A stretch of DNA of 64,000 nucleotides from an uncultured Roseovarius sp. (lineage in GTDB: Bacteria > Pseudomonadota > Alphaproteobacteria > Rhodobacterales > Rhodobacteraceae), in the NCBI GenBank assembly GCA_947503145.1, contig CANNCP010000008.1, forward strand, positions 62,001-126,000, written 5' to 3'. The position numbers and the translations under genes were made by a program. Of the stretch, positions 1 to 8,533 are shown piece after piece (position 1 is the first letter of the stretch; every line of letters begins with the position of its first letter). The notes below the pieces were generated by a model. That model did no database searches, was not told the DNA's origin, and worked only from the letters and a program-made list of their open reading frames with translations.

Positions 1-1
1 G

Positions 2-1567
2 TTTCAGGCCAATCGCGCCGGACATCTGGAGGCGCTGGAGGTTGTGCGGGCGGCGGCAGAAATGGCGGCGGCGGGCGGTGGCGCCGGTCCGCGCGAACGC
101 CATATCGCGCGTGGCAAGATGCTGCCGCGTGACCGTGTGGCGGGTCTGCTTGATCCCGGCAGCCCGTTTCTGGAGGTCGGTGCGACGGCGGCGCACGGGC
201 TATATGATGATGCGGCCCCCGGTGCCGGTATCATCGCCGGGGTGGGCCGGGTGCAGGGGCGGCTCTGCATGGTGGTGTGCAATGACGCGACGGTAAAGGG
301 GGGGACATATTACCCGATGACCGTCAAAAAACATTTGCGCGCGCAAGAGATTGCAGAGGAATGCCGCCTGCCTTGCGTCTATCTGGTGGACAGTGGCGGG
401 GCCAACCTGCCCAATCAGGACGAGGTGTTCCCCGACCGTGACCACTTTGGCCGAATTTTTTACAATCAGGCGCAGATGAGCGCCAAGGGCATCCCGCAGA
501 TTGCCGTGGTCATGGGGTCGTGTACCGCTGGCGGAGCGTATGTGCCCGCCATGTCGGACGTGACGATCATCGTCAAGGAACAGGGCACGATCTTTCTCGC
601 TGGGCCACCGCTGGTCAAGGCGGCGACGGGCGAAGAGGTCAGTGCCGAGGATCTGGGCGGCGGGGACGTGCACACGCGCCTCAGCGGCGTGGCGGATTAC
701 CTGGCCGAGGATGATGCGCATGCGCTGGCGCTGGCGCGCCGCGCGGTGTCCAGTCTGGGCAATGGGCTGGCACCCGCGCTGCAGATGCAGACGCCCGAAG
801 AACCGGCCTATGATCCCGAAGAGTTGCTGGGCGTGGTGCCCGCCGATCTGCGCACACCCTACGACATCCGCGAGGTAATTGCGCGGGTGGTGGACGGATC
901 GCGCTTTGACGAATTCAAGGCGCGGTTCGGCGAAACGCTGGTCTGCGGTTTCGCGCATCTCAAGGGGTGCCCCGTGGGGATCATCGCCAATAATGGCGTG
1001 CTGTTTTCCGAATCTGCGCAGAAGGGCGCGCATTTCGTCGAGCTGTGCAGTCAGCGCCGTATTCCGTTGGTGTTTTTGCAAAACATCACCGGCTTTATGG
1101 TCGGACGCAAATACGAGAGCGAAGGCATCGCGCGGCACGGGGCCAAGATGGTGACGGCGGTGGCGACCACAGCCGTTCCCAAGATCACGATGGTTGTTGG
1201 CGGCTCGTTCGGTGCAGGAAATTATGGCATGTCTGGAAGAGCTTATCAGCCTCGATTCATGTGGTCCTGGCCAAGCAGCCGGATCTCCGTCATGGGCGGC
1301 GCGCAGGCGGCGGGGGTTCTGGCCACCGTCAAGCGCGACGCGATCGAGCGCAAGGGCGGCACCTGGAGTGCCGAGGAAGAGGCGGATTTCAAACAGCCGA
1401 CGATTGATATGTTCGAGCGGCAAAGCCATCCGCTCTATGCGTCGGCGCGGCTCTGGGATGACGGTATCATCGACCCGCGCAAGAGCCGCGACGTGCTGAG
1501 CCTCAGCCTGCAGGCCGCGCTTTGTGCGCCGATAGAAGAGACGCGCTTTGGCGTCTTTCGGATGTGA
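2..1567 (+). CDS. mccB: methylcrotonyl-CoA carboxylase, carboxyltransferase (beta) subunit, 5'-partial
   Basis: Carboxyltransferase half of 3-methylcrotonyl-CoA carboxylase, the biotin enzyme of leucine breakdown in the cytosol. The frame is open through the window edge, so the N-terminus is missing; 521 residues are visible, close to the family's usual ~535. Codons before the GTG at 44 read [10 protein letters not shown], typical of the family N-terminus, so that GTG is not the start. Visible signatures are [36 protein letters not shown] and [10 protein letters not shown]. The biotin-carrying alpha subunit follows 153 bases downstream, and a lyase and hydratase of the same pathway come after it. 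A propionyl-CoA carboxylase beta subunit is less likely given this context. Confidence 0.95.
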   Translation, partial: FQANRAGHLEALEVVRAAAEMAAAGGGAGPRERHIARGKMLPRDRVAGLLDPGSPFLEVGATAAHGLYDDAAPGAGIIAGVGRVQGRLCMVVCNDATVKGGTYYPMTVKKHLRAQEIAEECRLPCVYLVDSGGANLPNQDEVFPDRDHFGRIFYNQAQMSAKGIPQIAVVMGSCTAGGAYVPAMSDVTIIVKEQGTIFLAGPPLVKAATGEEVSAEDLGGGDVHTRLSGVADYLAEDDAHALALARRAVSSLGNGLAPALQMQTPEEPAYDPEELLGVVPADLRTPYDIREVIARVVDGSRFDEFKARFGETLVCGFAHLKGCPVGIIANNGVLFSESAQKGAHFVELCSQRRIPLVFLQNITGFMVGRKYESEGIARHGAKMVTAVATTAVPKITMVVGGSFGAGNYGMSGRAYQPRFMWSWPSSRISVMGGAQAAGVLATVKRDAIERKGGTWSAEEEADFKQPTIDMFERQSHPLYASARLWDDGIIDPRKSRDVLSLSLQAALCAPIEETRFGVFRM

Positions 1568-1655
1568 GGGAGGGATGCGTCGTCGCAATGTCACACGGTT
1601 TTGGTGCGGGGCGTGGCAGGGTTGGTGTGGCGCCTGCTGCGGGCGACGGGAATGT

Positions 1656-1680
1656 GAGTATTTTTGGAAAAATGAAAGGG
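1656..1680 (+). repeat. GAGTATTT...GGAAAAATGAA intergenic element, copy 1
   Basis: Reads GAGTATTTTTGGAAAAATGA followed by AAGGG, an AT-rich string in a GC-rich gap between the two carboxylase subunit genes. Near-identical strings occur at 4717-4742 and 26839-26862, and a diverged one on the minus strand at 34108-34129. It lies 40 bases before the mccA start and does not supply its ribosome binding site, which is the later GGAGG at about 1707. Confidence 0.6.
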
Positions 1681-1720
1681 TCGGCCCTGCGGAACGGGGC
1701 CACTTCGGAGGTGCAAGCGG

Positions 1721-3670
1721 ATGTTTGACACGATACTGATCGCCAACCGGGGCGAGATCGCCTGCCGCGTCATCGAGACCGCGAGGGCCATGGGGGTGCG
1801 CACGGTCGCGGTCTATTCGGATGCGGACCGCGCGGCGCGGCATGTGGCGCTGGCGGATGCGGCGGTGCATATCGGCGGCGCGGCACCCGCGGACAGCTAC
1901 TTGCGCGGTGATGTGATTATCGCAGCAGCGCGACGGGCGGGGGCGCAGGCGATCCACCCCGGCTACGGCTTTCTCAGCGAGAATCCGGAATTTGTGGAGG
2001 AGGTCGAGGCGGCTGGGCTGATCTTTGTCGGGCCGTCGGCAAGTGCAATCCGCGCGATGGGCCTCAAGGATGCGGCCAAGGCGCTGATGGTCGAGGCGGG
2101 CGTGCCGGTGGTGCCGGGTTATCACGGCAAAAATCAGGACGATGCGTTTCTGGCCGAGCGCGCCGGAGAAATCGGGTATCCGGTGCTGGTCAAGGCGGTG
2201 GCGGGCGGCGGCGGCAAGGGCATGCGTCTGGTCGAGAAGGCGGGTGATTTCGCTGACGCGCTGGAGAGTGCGCGCAGTGAGGCTGCCAAAGCGTTCGGCA
2301 ATGACGCGGTACTGGTCGAGAAATACATCCAGCACCCGCGCCATATCGAGGTTCAGGTCTTTGGCGACGGCAAAGGGGCGGTGCATCTGTTCGAGCGCGA
2401 CTGCTCGCTGCAGCGCCGTCACCAGAAGGTGATCGAGGAGGCCCCGGCGCCGGGCATGACCAAGGAGATGCGCGCGGCGATGGGGGGGGCGGCGGTGCGC
2501 GCGGCCGAGGCCATCGGCTATAGCGGTGCGGGTACGGTGGAGTTCATCGTCGATGGTGCGGGCGGGCTGCGCACTGATGGGTTCTGGTTCATGGAGATGA
2601 ATACACGCCTGCAGGTCGAACATCCCGTGACGGAGGCGATCACCGGGGTCGATCTGGTGGAATGGCAGCTACGCGTGGCGAGCGGCGAGGGGCTGCCTGC
2701 TGTCCAGGAGGATCTGACCATCACCGGCCACGCCTTCGAGGCGCGGCTTTATGCCGAGGATGTGCCAAAGGGGTTTCTGCCCGCCACGGGAAGGCTGGCG
2801 CATCTGCGCTTTCCGACCGGCGCGCGGGCCGACACGGGTGTGCGGACGGGCGACGAGATCAGCCCGTTCTACGATCCGATGATTGCCAAGTTGATCACCC
2901 ACGGTCCCACTCGCGACGTGGCGCTGCGGCGGCTGTCGGCGGCGCTGGAGGCGTGCGAGGTGGCCGACACGGTCACCAACCTGGCGTTTCTGGGGGCGCT
3001 GGCGCGGCATGACGGCTTTGCCCGCGGAGAGGTCGATACCGGGCTGATCGGGCGCGATCTGGACGCGCTGGTGGTGCCACCGATGCCTGCGCCGCAGGAT
3101 GTCGCACTGGCTGGCCTTGCGGCGCTCGGCCTGCTGGACGGTGGCGGGTGTGAGACGGGCTTTGCCCTCTGGGCGCCGTTGGAGCGGGATCAGATGCTGC
3201 GGCGCGGAGAGGAGGAGATCGCGCTGCGGGTGCGGGTGCTGTCAGGGAATGCCTGCGATGTCGTGCTGGGCGAGCAGACCGTCGAGGCGCGCCGGATCGG
3301 CGGGCGCTGGCAGCTCGACGGGCACATTGCGCCGGAGGTGGTCGTGACTGGCAGCCTCGTGACCGTGTTCGCGCAGTATGGGCTGGGCTTTGATATCGTC
3401 GATCCGCTGGACCGGTCCAGCGCGCGCGGCGGCGACAGCGCCTTGATCGAGGCGCCAATGCCGGGGCTGGTGAAGGCGGTCTTTGCCAGGGCCGGGCAGG
3501 TGGTGAAGGCGGGTGATCGGCTGGCCGTGCTGGAGGCGATGAAGATGGAACATGCGCTGCTGGCGGCACGCGACGGCGTCGTGGCCGAGGTTATGGTAGC
3601 TCGGGGTGCGCAGGTGGTCGCGGGGGCCGCGCTGGTGCGGCTGGAGGAGGAGACGGCGGAGGTGGCCTGA
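1721..3670 (+). CDS. mccA: methylcrotonyl-CoA carboxylase, biotin carboxylase/carrier (alpha) subunit
   Basis: Biotin-containing alpha subunit (649 aa) of 3-methylcrotonyl-CoA carboxylase. It carboxylates biotin with ATP and bicarbonate and presents it to the beta subunit. Residues 1-450 are the biotin carboxylase domain: IANRGEIACR at the N-terminus, HPGYGFLSEN, the ATP-grasp glycine loop AGGGGKGM and the EMNTRLQVEHPVTE stretch. The C-terminal biotinyl domain carries EAMKMEH with the biotinylated lysine at about residue 608. The ATG at 1721 has GGAGG upstream. Order and spacing with the beta subunit indicate one operon. BirA encoded at 26855 is the expected biotinylating enzyme. Confidence 0.95.
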   Translation: MFDTILIANRGEIACRVIETARAMGVRTVAVYSDADRAARHVALADAAVHIGGAAPADSYLRGDVIIAAARRAGAQAIHPGYGFLSENPEFVEEVEAAGLIFVGPSASAIRAMGLKDAAKALMVEAGVPVVPGYHGKNQDDAFLAERAGEIGYPVLVKAVAGGGGKGMRLVEKAGDFADALESARSEAAKAFGNDAVLVEKYIQHPRHIEVQVFGDGKGAVHLFERDCSLQRRHQKVIEEAPAPGMTKEMRAAMGGAAVRAAEAIGYSGAGTVEFIVDGAGGLRTDGFWFMEMNTRLQVEHPVTEAITGVDLVEWQLRVASGEGLPAVQEDLTITGHAFEARLYAEDVPKGFLPATGRLAHLRFPTGARADTGVRTGDEISPFYDPMIAKLITHGPTRDVALRRLSAALEACEVADTVTNLAFLGALARHDGFARGEVDTGLIGRDLDALVVPPMPAPQDVALAGLAALGLLDGGGCETGFALWAPLERDQMLRRGEEEIALRVRVLSGNACDVVLGEQTVEARRIGGRWQLDGHIAPEVVVTGSLVTVFAQYGLGFDIVDPLDRSSARGGDSALIEAPMPGLVKAVFARAGQVVKAGDRLAVLEAMKMEHALLAARDGVVAEVMVARGAQVVAGAALVRLEEETAEVA

Positions 3671-4046
3671 TGGCACGGTCTCTGGCCGGGGTCGGGTCAG
3701 GGGCACGGCACCTTTTGGCTGTGGAAAATAGTGGCGATCCAGGGCGATGCCGATGCAGACTTTGCGGGCGGTTGATCCTCGCTCGGTACTTGCGGGCGGG
3801 GGCGCAAACGCGGCAGGTCGGGGGCGCAAACGCGGCAGGTGATGGAAATTGTTGATGCTTATGGTTATTGATCATTGGTGAGGCAGGTTTACGCGTGCCG
3901 GGTCTTGTGCCCGTTGCTGCACACCAAGGCGGACGGGGCCGGGATGGCCGCCGATCTGCACCCCTCGGGGCCTGTTGCGCATAGGCCGGGCCGGGGGGCG
4001 GTCCGCGACACAATGCCGGTCTTTGGGCGGCTGAAACAGGAGAAGA
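3671..4046. other. 376-base gap between mccA and a GST gene, with a tandem repeat
   Basis: No convincing gene. An ATG overlaps the mccA stop and opens a 61-codon frame, but its product (Gly/Arg-rich, no domain) looks like a chance ORF. The gap contains two exact tandem copies of a 22-base unit at 3797-3840. A good ribosome binding site for the next gene (AGGAG, 4038-4042) lies at the right end. No terminator is obvious, so read-through from mccA is possible. Confidence 0.6.
3797..3840. repeat. two exact tandem copies of a 22-bp unit
   Basis: The unit, beginning CGGGGGCGCAAACGCGG and ending CAGGT, occurs at 3797-3818 and again at 3819-3840 without a mismatch. It lies in the non-coding gap after mccA. 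Two copies could be a recent slippage duplication; a role as a paired protein-binding site is possible but unsupported. Confidence 0.8.
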
Positions 4047-4718
4047 ATGATGATTACGCTGCACCATGTGCCGCAAAGCCGCTCGATGCGGGTGCTCTGG
4101 CTGTTGCATGAACTGGGCGAGGAGTTCCGCGTCGTCGAACATGCGTTCGATCGCAGTCTGCGCAACCCGGAATTCCTGACCTTGTCGCCGGCAGGCCGCG
4201 TGCCTGCGTTAGAGATCGACGGCGAGCGCATGTTCGAGAGCGGCGCGATGGTCGAATATCTTTGCGAGCGGTTTCCCGAACGCGGGATGGGCCGCACACC
4301 ACGTGATATGGATCGGATGGCGTGGCTGGTCTGGGTGCATTTCGCCGAAACGGTCAGCCAGCACGCCGCGGCGCTGACCCAGCAGCATGTAATGATTTAT
4401 GAGGATGCGATGCGCAGTCCCGTGGTGATGAAGCTGGAGGCCGCAAGGCTGCGCAAATGCTATGCCGCAATCGAGGCGCGGCTGAGCACACCGGTGGAAA
4501 ACCGCGATTATCTGCTGACGGCGGGTTATTCGGCGGCGGATATCTGTGTCGGGCAGGCAGTCTACATGGCGCAGCATTTTGCAACGCTGGAGGGGTTTCC
4601 CGAAACCGCCAAATGGTTTGAGCGCCTGACCGAGCGGCAGAGCTACCGCGACGCGTTACCGGGGCCGGATAGCAACCGCATTTATGACCGGGATTTTTAT
4701 CCGGTGTGGGAAGAATGA
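4047..4718 (+). CDS. glutathione S-transferase family protein
   Basis: Cytosolic glutathione-transferase fold protein of 223 aa, the usual family length. The N-terminal thioredoxin-like half reads HHVPQSRSMRVLWLLHELG, with Ser11/Ser13 in the position of the catalytic serine. It continues with LSPAGRVPALE (cis-proline loop) and an ESGAMVEYL stretch that normally contacts glutathione. The C-terminal half is all-helical. AGGAG at 4038-4042 precedes tandem ATGs at 4047 and 4050; either could be used. It sits inside the leucine-degradation cluster, but no substrate can be assigned. The stop codon overlaps the start of the repeat at 4717. Confidence 0.85.
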   Translation: MMITLHHVPQSRSMRVLWLLHELGEEFRVVEHAFDRSLRNPEFLTLSPAGRVPALEIDGERMFESGAMVEYLCERFPERGMGRTPRDMDRMAWLVWVHFAETVSQHAAALTQQHVMIYEDAMRSPVVMKLEAARLRKCYAAIEARLSTPVENRDYLLTAGYSAADICVGQAVYMAQHFATLEGFPETAKWFERLTERQSYRDALPGPDSNRIYDRDFYPVWEE

Positions 4719-4742
4719 GTATTTCTGGAAAAATGAAAGGGC
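4717..4742 (+). repeat. GAGTATTT...GGAAAAATGAA intergenic element, copy 2
   Basis: Reads GAGTATTTCTGGAAAAATGA then AAGGGC, differing from copy 1 at a single base over 25. It starts on the last bases of the GST gene, and its terminal AAAGGG supplies the ribosome binding site for the HMG-CoA lyase ATG at 4750. The ATG within the element is out of frame with that gene. Confidence 0.6.
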
Positions 4743-4749
4743 GACCGGC

Positions 4750-5607
4750 ATGAGCCGCGACGTCGAGATTTTCGAAGTGGGGCCGCGTGACGGGTTGCAG
4801 AACGAGGCGCGCAACATTCCGGCGGCGGAAAAGATCGCACTGGTCGATCTGCTGAGCGGTGCCGGGTTTTCGCGGATCGAAGTGGCCAGTTTCGTCAGTC
4901 CGAAATGGGTGCCGCAGATGGCCAGCTCTGCCGAGGTGCTGGCGGGTATCTCTCGCGTGCCCGGCGTGCGCTATGCGGCGTTGACGCCCAACATGCGCGG
5001 ATTGCAGGACGCGCTGGCGGCGAAGGCGGACGAAGTGGCGATTTTTGGATCGGCCAGCGAGGGGTTTTCCAAGGCCAATATCAACGCCACCATTGCCGAG
5101 AGCCTGGAGCGTTTCGCGCCGGTGGCGGAGGCGGCGCGCATGGCGGGAGTGCCGGTGCGCGGCTACGTCTCCTGTGTGACCGATTGTCCCTATGACGGGC
5201 CGACCGCGCCGTGCGATGTGGCACGGGTGGCACAGGCCCTGCACGCGCTGGGGTGTTATGAGATCAGCCTAGGGGATACGATCGGGCAGGGTACGCCCGA
5301 ACGCGTCGCGGCGATGCTGGCGGCGGTGCTGGAGGTGGTTCCGGCGGCGCAGCTCGCAGGGCATTTCCACGACACTGCGGGTCGCGCGCTGGACAATATC
5401 GAAGCGTCACTGGGGTTGGGCTTGCGCGTCTTTGACGCGGCCGTAGGCGGGTTGGGGGGCTGTCCCTATGCGCCGGGGGCTGCCGGAAACGTGGCGACGG
5501 AGAAAGTACATGATCGGCTGGTGGCGCTGGGCCACACGACCGGGCTGGACAGCGCGGTTCTGGCGCGGGCCGCGGAAATGGCGCGGGCAATGCGCCGCGG
5601 ATGCTGA
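4750..5607 (+). CDS. mvaB: hydroxymethylglutaryl-CoA lyase
   Basis: Cleaves HMG-CoA to acetoacetate and acetyl-CoA, the last step of leucine degradation. The product is 285 aa, a normal length. The HMGL/TIM-barrel signatures are EVGPRDGLQNE near the N-terminus (metal/substrate site), EVASFVSPKWVPQMA, the HFHDTAG metal-binding histidines, and GGLGGCPYAPGAAGNVATE, which carries the active-site cysteine of the family. The start at 4750 (MSRDVEIFEVGPRDG) is preferred over the upstream in-frame codon at 4684, because that would overlap the GST gene and add 22 residues unlike the family. The gene lies between carboxylase and hydratase genes of the same pathway. Confidence 0.95.
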   Translation: MSRDVEIFEVGPRDGLQNEARNIPAAEKIALVDLLSGAGFSRIEVASFVSPKWVPQMASSAEVLAGISRVPGVRYAALTPNMRGLQDALAAKADEVAIFGSASEGFSKANINATIAESLERFAPVAEAARMAGVPVRGYVSCVTDCPYDGPTAPCDVARVAQALHALGCYEISLGDTIGQGTPERVAAMLAAVLEVVPAAQLAGHFHDTAGRALDNIEASLGLGLRVFDAAVGGLGGCPYAPGAAGNVATEKVHDRLVALGHTTGLDSAVLARAAEMARAMRRGC

Positions 5608-5625
5608 CGACGTTGTCGAATATCT

Positions 5626-5676
5626 GAAGCGTTTCGCCTGAAAGTTGCGATTCAGGCTTTTGCGGAATGCTTTGAC
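5626..5676. repeat. palindromic repeat family copy C (short form)
   Basis: A 51-base inverted repeat: left arm AAGCGTTTCGCCTGAA, right arm TTCAGGCTTTTGCGGAATGC. It looks like the two ends of the ~115-bp elements at 30335 and 41960 joined with the middle deleted. It lies between mvaB and the following crotonase gene. Confidence 0.65.
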
Positions 5677-5742
5677 TTGTGGACCAAATGGTCTGGCTTC
5701 TTCATGACTGGCGGCGGTTGGGCCGCCCTGTACCGGGGATGG

Positions 5743-6537
5743 ATGACGATGCGCTATGAAACGCTGAAACTGGAGGTGGACGCGCGCGGTGTCGCGACGC
5801 TGTGGCTGGACCGCGCGGAGAAGCATAATGCGCTCTCGGCACAGATGATCGCCGACCTGACGCAGGTGGCAGGCGCGTTGGGCGTTGACGATAGTGTGCG
5901 CGTCGTGGTGCTGGCTGCGAAGGGCAGGACATTCTGCGCGGGCGGCGATCTGGACTGGATGCGGGCACAGTTCGATGCGGCGCCGGATGTGCGCTCAAGG
6001 GAGGCGACGAGGCTGGCGCATATGTTGCAGGCGTTGAACACCCTGCCGAAACCGCTGATCGGGCGGTTGCATGGCAATGCCTTTGGCGGCGGTGTCGGCA
6101 TGGCAAGCGTCTGTGATGTGGCGATCGGCGCGGACACGATCAGCATGGCGCTGACCGAGACGCGGCTGGGCCTCATCCCTGCTACCATCGGTCCTTATGT
6201 CGCGGCGCGTATGGGCGAGGCGGGTGCACGGCGCGTCTTTATGTCGGGTCGCCGGTTCGATGCCGCCGAGGCGGTGCAGCTGAACCTGCTGGCGCGGGCT
6301 GTGCCTCAGGGCGATCTCGATGCGGCCATCGAGCGAGAAGTGGCGCCCTATCTCAGTTGCGCGCCGGAGGCCGTGGCGCGCTCGAAGGCGCTGCTCCGGC
6401 ATCTCGGCCCGCGCATCGACGAGGACGTGATTGCGCATACGGTGGCTGAACTGGCGAAATGCTGGGACGGGGTTGAGGCCCGCGAAGGCATCGGCGCGTT
6501 TTTCGACAAGCGCAAGCCGCGCTGGGCGGACGGGTAG
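5743..6537 (+). CDS. liuC: enoyl-CoA hydratase/isomerase family protein, probable methylglutaconyl-CoA hydratase
   Basis: Crotonase-superfamily enzyme (264 aa) that would hydrate 3-methylglutaconyl-CoA to HMG-CoA, the step between the carboxylase and the lyase encoded upstream. Visible are DRAEKHNALS, FCAGGDLDWM (first oxyanion-hole loop), GGGVGMASVCD (second loop) and TETRLGLIPATIGPYV, with the catalytic-position glutamate. The substrate assignment rests on position in the cluster. Start ATG 5743 (MTMRYETL) has GGGG upstream; 5749 is an alternative. The upstream GTG at 5677 lies next to the repeat and is rejected. Confidence 0.85.
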   Translation: MTMRYETLKLEVDARGVATLWLDRAEKHNALSAQMIADLTQVAGALGVDDSVRVVVLAAKGRTFCAGGDLDWMRAQFDAAPDVRSREATRLAHMLQALNTLPKPLIGRLHGNAFGGGVGMASVCDVAIGADTISMALTETRLGLIPATIGPYVAARMGEAGARRVFMSGRRFDAAEAVQLNLLARAVPQGDLDAAIEREVAPYLSCAPEAVARSKALLRHLGPRIDEDVIAHTVAELAKCWDGVEAREGIGAFFDKRKPRWADG

Positions 6538-6702
6538 GGTGGCGAGACCCTGCCGGGTTTCGGGTATCGGGCGCGGCATGGTGTCGCCCCGAAGCGCAAC
6601 CAGCCCGGATGATCGCCATTGCCGACATGGGGCCGCTTCATGGCCGTGGGCAAAACCTGGCAATCCGCAGCCCCCGTCAGGTCCGATTTTGCGCGGCGCT
6701 GG

Positions 6703-6731
6703 TTGACCCCAACTTTGGGCAGGGGTAGATA
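6703..6731 (+). promoter_or_regulatory. sigma70-type promoter for the nuo operon
   Basis: TTGACC (6703-6708) and TAGATA (6726-6731) are separated by exactly 17 bases, 67 bases upstream of the nuoA start. Both hexamers are close to consensus, and no gene lies between this site and nuoA. The 260-base gap after liuC holds no other feature that can be supported. Confidence 0.6.
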
Positions 6732-6797
6732 CGGGATCAGTCAAATTTGCCACTTGACCGCACACGGACGGAACTGCGTGCAGAAAAGGAGCCGCTC

Positions 6798-7163
6798 TTG
6801 GAAGAGATGTTGAGGGAATACCTCCCAATTCTCGTGTTTATGGCCATCGCGATCGGGCTTGGCGTCATTCTGATCCTCGCTGCGGTGATCATTGCCGTGC
6901 GCAACCCGGACGCTGAGAAAGTCAGTGCATATGAATGCGGGTTCAACGCATTCGATGATGCGCGCATGAAGTTCGATGTGCGTTTCTATCTGGTGTCGAT
7001 CCTGTTCATTATCTTCGACCTCGAAATTGCGATGCTGTTTCCCTGGGCCGTGGCCTTCAAGGATGTCAGCATGACCGGGTTCTGGTCGATGATCGTTTTC
7101 CTCGGGGTGCTGACGATCGGGTTCGCCTACGAGTGGAAAAAAGGAGCGCTGGAATGGCAATAG
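6798..7163 (+). CDS. nuoA: NADH-quinone oxidoreductase subunit A
   Basis: Small membrane subunit of complex I (121 aa), three predicted transmembrane helices, at the quinone-site end of the membrane arm. The start is TTG at 6798 ([14 protein letters not shown]), preceded by AAGGAG at 6786-6791 with six-base spacing. A longer frame from 6747 would add a charged, non-homologous stretch. Family signatures are [29 protein letters not shown] and a conserved acidic FIIFDLEIA helix. Its last 10 bases overlap nuoB, consistent with coupled translation at the head of the operon. Confidence 0.95.
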   Translation: MEEMLREYLPILVFMAIAIGLGVILILAAVIIAVRNPDAEKVSAYECGFNAFDDARMKFDVRFYLVSILFIIFDLEIAMLFPWAVAFKDVSMTGFWSMIVFLGVLTIGFAYEWKKGALEWQ

Positions 7164-7687
7164 CGACCGGGGCCAATCACGCAGGCGCAGACCGCGAATA
7201 TGCCACGCAAGAGCTGAACCGCGATCTGCAGGACAAGGGGTTTCTGCTGACCTCGACCGAGGATATCGTCAACTGGGCGCGCACCGGCAGCCTGCACTGG
7301 ATGACTTTCGGTCTGGCCTGCTGCGCGGTCGAGATGATGCACACCGCCATGCCGCGCTACGACGTGGAGCGGTTGGGCTTTGCGCCGCGCGCCTCGCCGC
7401 GCCAGTCGGACGTGATGATCGTGGCCGGCACCCTGACCAACAAGATGGCGCCGGCGCTGCGCAAGGTCTATGACCAGATGCCCGAGCCGCGCTATGTGAT
7501 CTCGATGGGGTCCTGTGCCAATGGCGGCGGCTATTACCACTACAGCTATTCGGTGGTGCGTGGCTGCGACCGGATCGTGCCGGTGGATATCTACGTGCCC
7601 GGCTGCCCGCCCACAGCCGAGGCGCTGGTCTATGGCATACTTCAGTTGCAACGGAAAATCCGCCGCACCGGGACGATTGTCCGCTGA
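7154..7687 (+). CDS. nuoB: NADH-quinone oxidoreductase subunit B
   Basis: Peripheral-arm subunit (177 aa) that holds iron-sulfur cluster N2, the electron donor to quinone. All four cluster ligands are visible: adjacent Cys56-Cys57 (LACCAVEMM), Cys121 (GSCANGGG) and Cys151 ([10 protein letters not shown]). The ATG at 7154 has AAGGAG at 7141-7146 and overlaps the end of nuoA by 10 bases. The shadow start at 7133 is rejected because it lies deeper in nuoA and has no such site. Confidence 0.97.
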   Translation: MAIATGANHAGADREYATQELNRDLQDKGFLLTSTEDIVNWARTGSLHWMTFGLACCAVEMMHTAMPRYDVERLGFAPRASPRQSDVMIVAGTLTNKMAPALRKVYDQMPEPRYVISMGSCANGGGYYHYSYSVVRGCDRIVPVDIYVPGCPPTAEALVYGILQLQRKIRRTGTIVR

Positions 7688-7724
7688 GGCGGGCTGCGCA
7701 CCGGATCGGCGAGGGGGATAGAAA

Positions 7725-8333
7725 ATGAGTGATGCGCTAAAGGAGCTGGGCACGCATATCGAGCTTAAACGCGGCGAAAATGTGCTGGGTTGGAGTGTCT
7801 CGCACGGCGAGCTGACCCTTGATGTGGCGCTGGCCAATATCGCCGGGCTGGTCGAGTTTCTGAAGACCGACCCGACCTGCCGGTTTTCCACGCTGGTGGA
7901 CATCACCGCTGTCGATTACCCCGAGCGGGCCAAGCGGTTCGACGTAGTCTATCACTTTCTCAGCATGTACCAGAACCACCGCATCCGTCTGCGTGTCGCG
8001 GTGCGTGAAGACGACATGGTGCCGTCCATCGTGGGTGTGCACCCTGCGGCCAACTGGTTCGAGCGCGAAGTCTTTGATATGTACGGCGTCCTGTTTTCCG
8101 GCCACCCGGACCTGCGTCGCATCCTGACCGATTACGGGTTTCGCGGCTATCCGCTGCGCAAGGATTTCCCGACCACGGGCTACACCGAGGTGCGTTATGA
8201 CGAGGCGCAAAAGCGCGTGATCTACGAGCCGGTCAGCCTGGTGCAGGAGTACCGGCAGTTCGACTTCATGAGCCCGTGGGAAGGTGCCGAGTACATCCTG
8301 CCCGGCGATGACAAAGCGGAGGTGAAGGGCTGA
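7725..8333 (+). CDS. nuoC: NADH-quinone oxidoreductase subunit C
   Basis: 30-kDa peripheral-arm subunit (202 aa) at the base of complex I, next to NuoD. Seen: [12 protein letters not shown], the [19 protein letters not shown] strand, [17 protein letters not shown] and [23 protein letters not shown], the usual subunit-C signature. It is a separate gene and not fused to nuoD, as in most alphaproteobacteria. A 37-base gap follows nuoB. Its TGA stop shares its last base with the ATG of the small ORF at 8333 (TGATG). Confidence 0.97.
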   Translation: MSDALKELGTHIELKRGENVLGWSVSHGELTLDVALANIAGLVEFLKTDPTCRFSTLVDITAVDYPERAKRFDVVYHFLSMYQNHRIRLRVAVREDDMVPSIVGVHPAANWFEREVFDMYGVLFSGHPDLRRILTDYGFRGYPLRKDFPTTGYTEVRYDEAQKRVIYEPVSLVQEYRQFDFMSPWEGAEYILPGDDKAEVKG

Positions 8334-8533
8334 TGTGGTTTGAGGCTCTTTCCGAAGTTGGAACGCTGTTTATTGGCATTGCGTCAATCCTGACGGCGAC
8401 CTTTGTCTTTTTTAAAAAAACTGAATTTAAGTCGCAGGGGATTTTGAATCCCCCGCAGCACCACTCAAATCAACGGGGTGTTACTCATTTTGACATTTTC
8501 GGCGCAAAATCTTGCTTTGAGGAGATGAAGTGA
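8333..8533 (+). CDS. small membrane-anchored ORF between nuoC and nuoD, unknown function
   Basis: A 66-codon frame filling exactly the space between nuoC and nuoD. Its ATG overlaps the nuoC stop (TGATG at 8331-8335) and its stop overlaps the nuoD ATG (TGATG at 8531-8535), so it is positioned for coupled translation on both sides. Residues ~10-28 ([16 protein letters not shown]) form one hydrophobic segment; the rest is polar with no recognised domain. GC content is clearly lower than in neighbours, with a TTTTTTAAAAAAA run and a perfect GGGGATT/AATCCCC hairpin at about 8439-8455. It could be a real accessory protein or a decayed insertion kept in frame. I do not recognise it. Confidence 0.4.
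   Translation: MWFEALSEVGTLFIGIASILTATFVFFKKTEFKSQGILNPPQHHSNQRGVTHFDIFGAKSCFEEMK

Noticed and set aside
200-2623. 807-codon open frame on the minus strand opposite the carboxylase genes
   Set aside because: It is a shadow of GC-rich codon usage: it runs across two well-recognised plus-strand genes and its product is His/Arg-rich with no domain. Similar antisense frames elsewhere (for example 12696-13997, 21641-23344, 30372-32030) were left out for the same reason.
3670-3855. 61-codon ORF overlapping the mccA stop
   Set aside because: It has an overlapping ATG like true neighbours, but the product is Gly/Arg-rich, runs through the tandem repeat, and shows no family features.
6538-6625. terminator after the leucine-degradation genes
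   Set aside because: GGCGAGACC and GGTGTCGCC can pair with one mismatch, but the loop is about 30 bases and there is no T-tract, so no terminator is claimed.
8430-8466. tRNA-like piece (hairpin with TTTTGAA loop, followed by GCAGCACCA)
   Set aside because: The hairpin could be read as an anticodon arm (TTG) or the end of a tRNA, but there are no matching acceptor, D or T arms and the loop does not fit a T-loop. It lies inside the small ORF between nuoC and nuoD.
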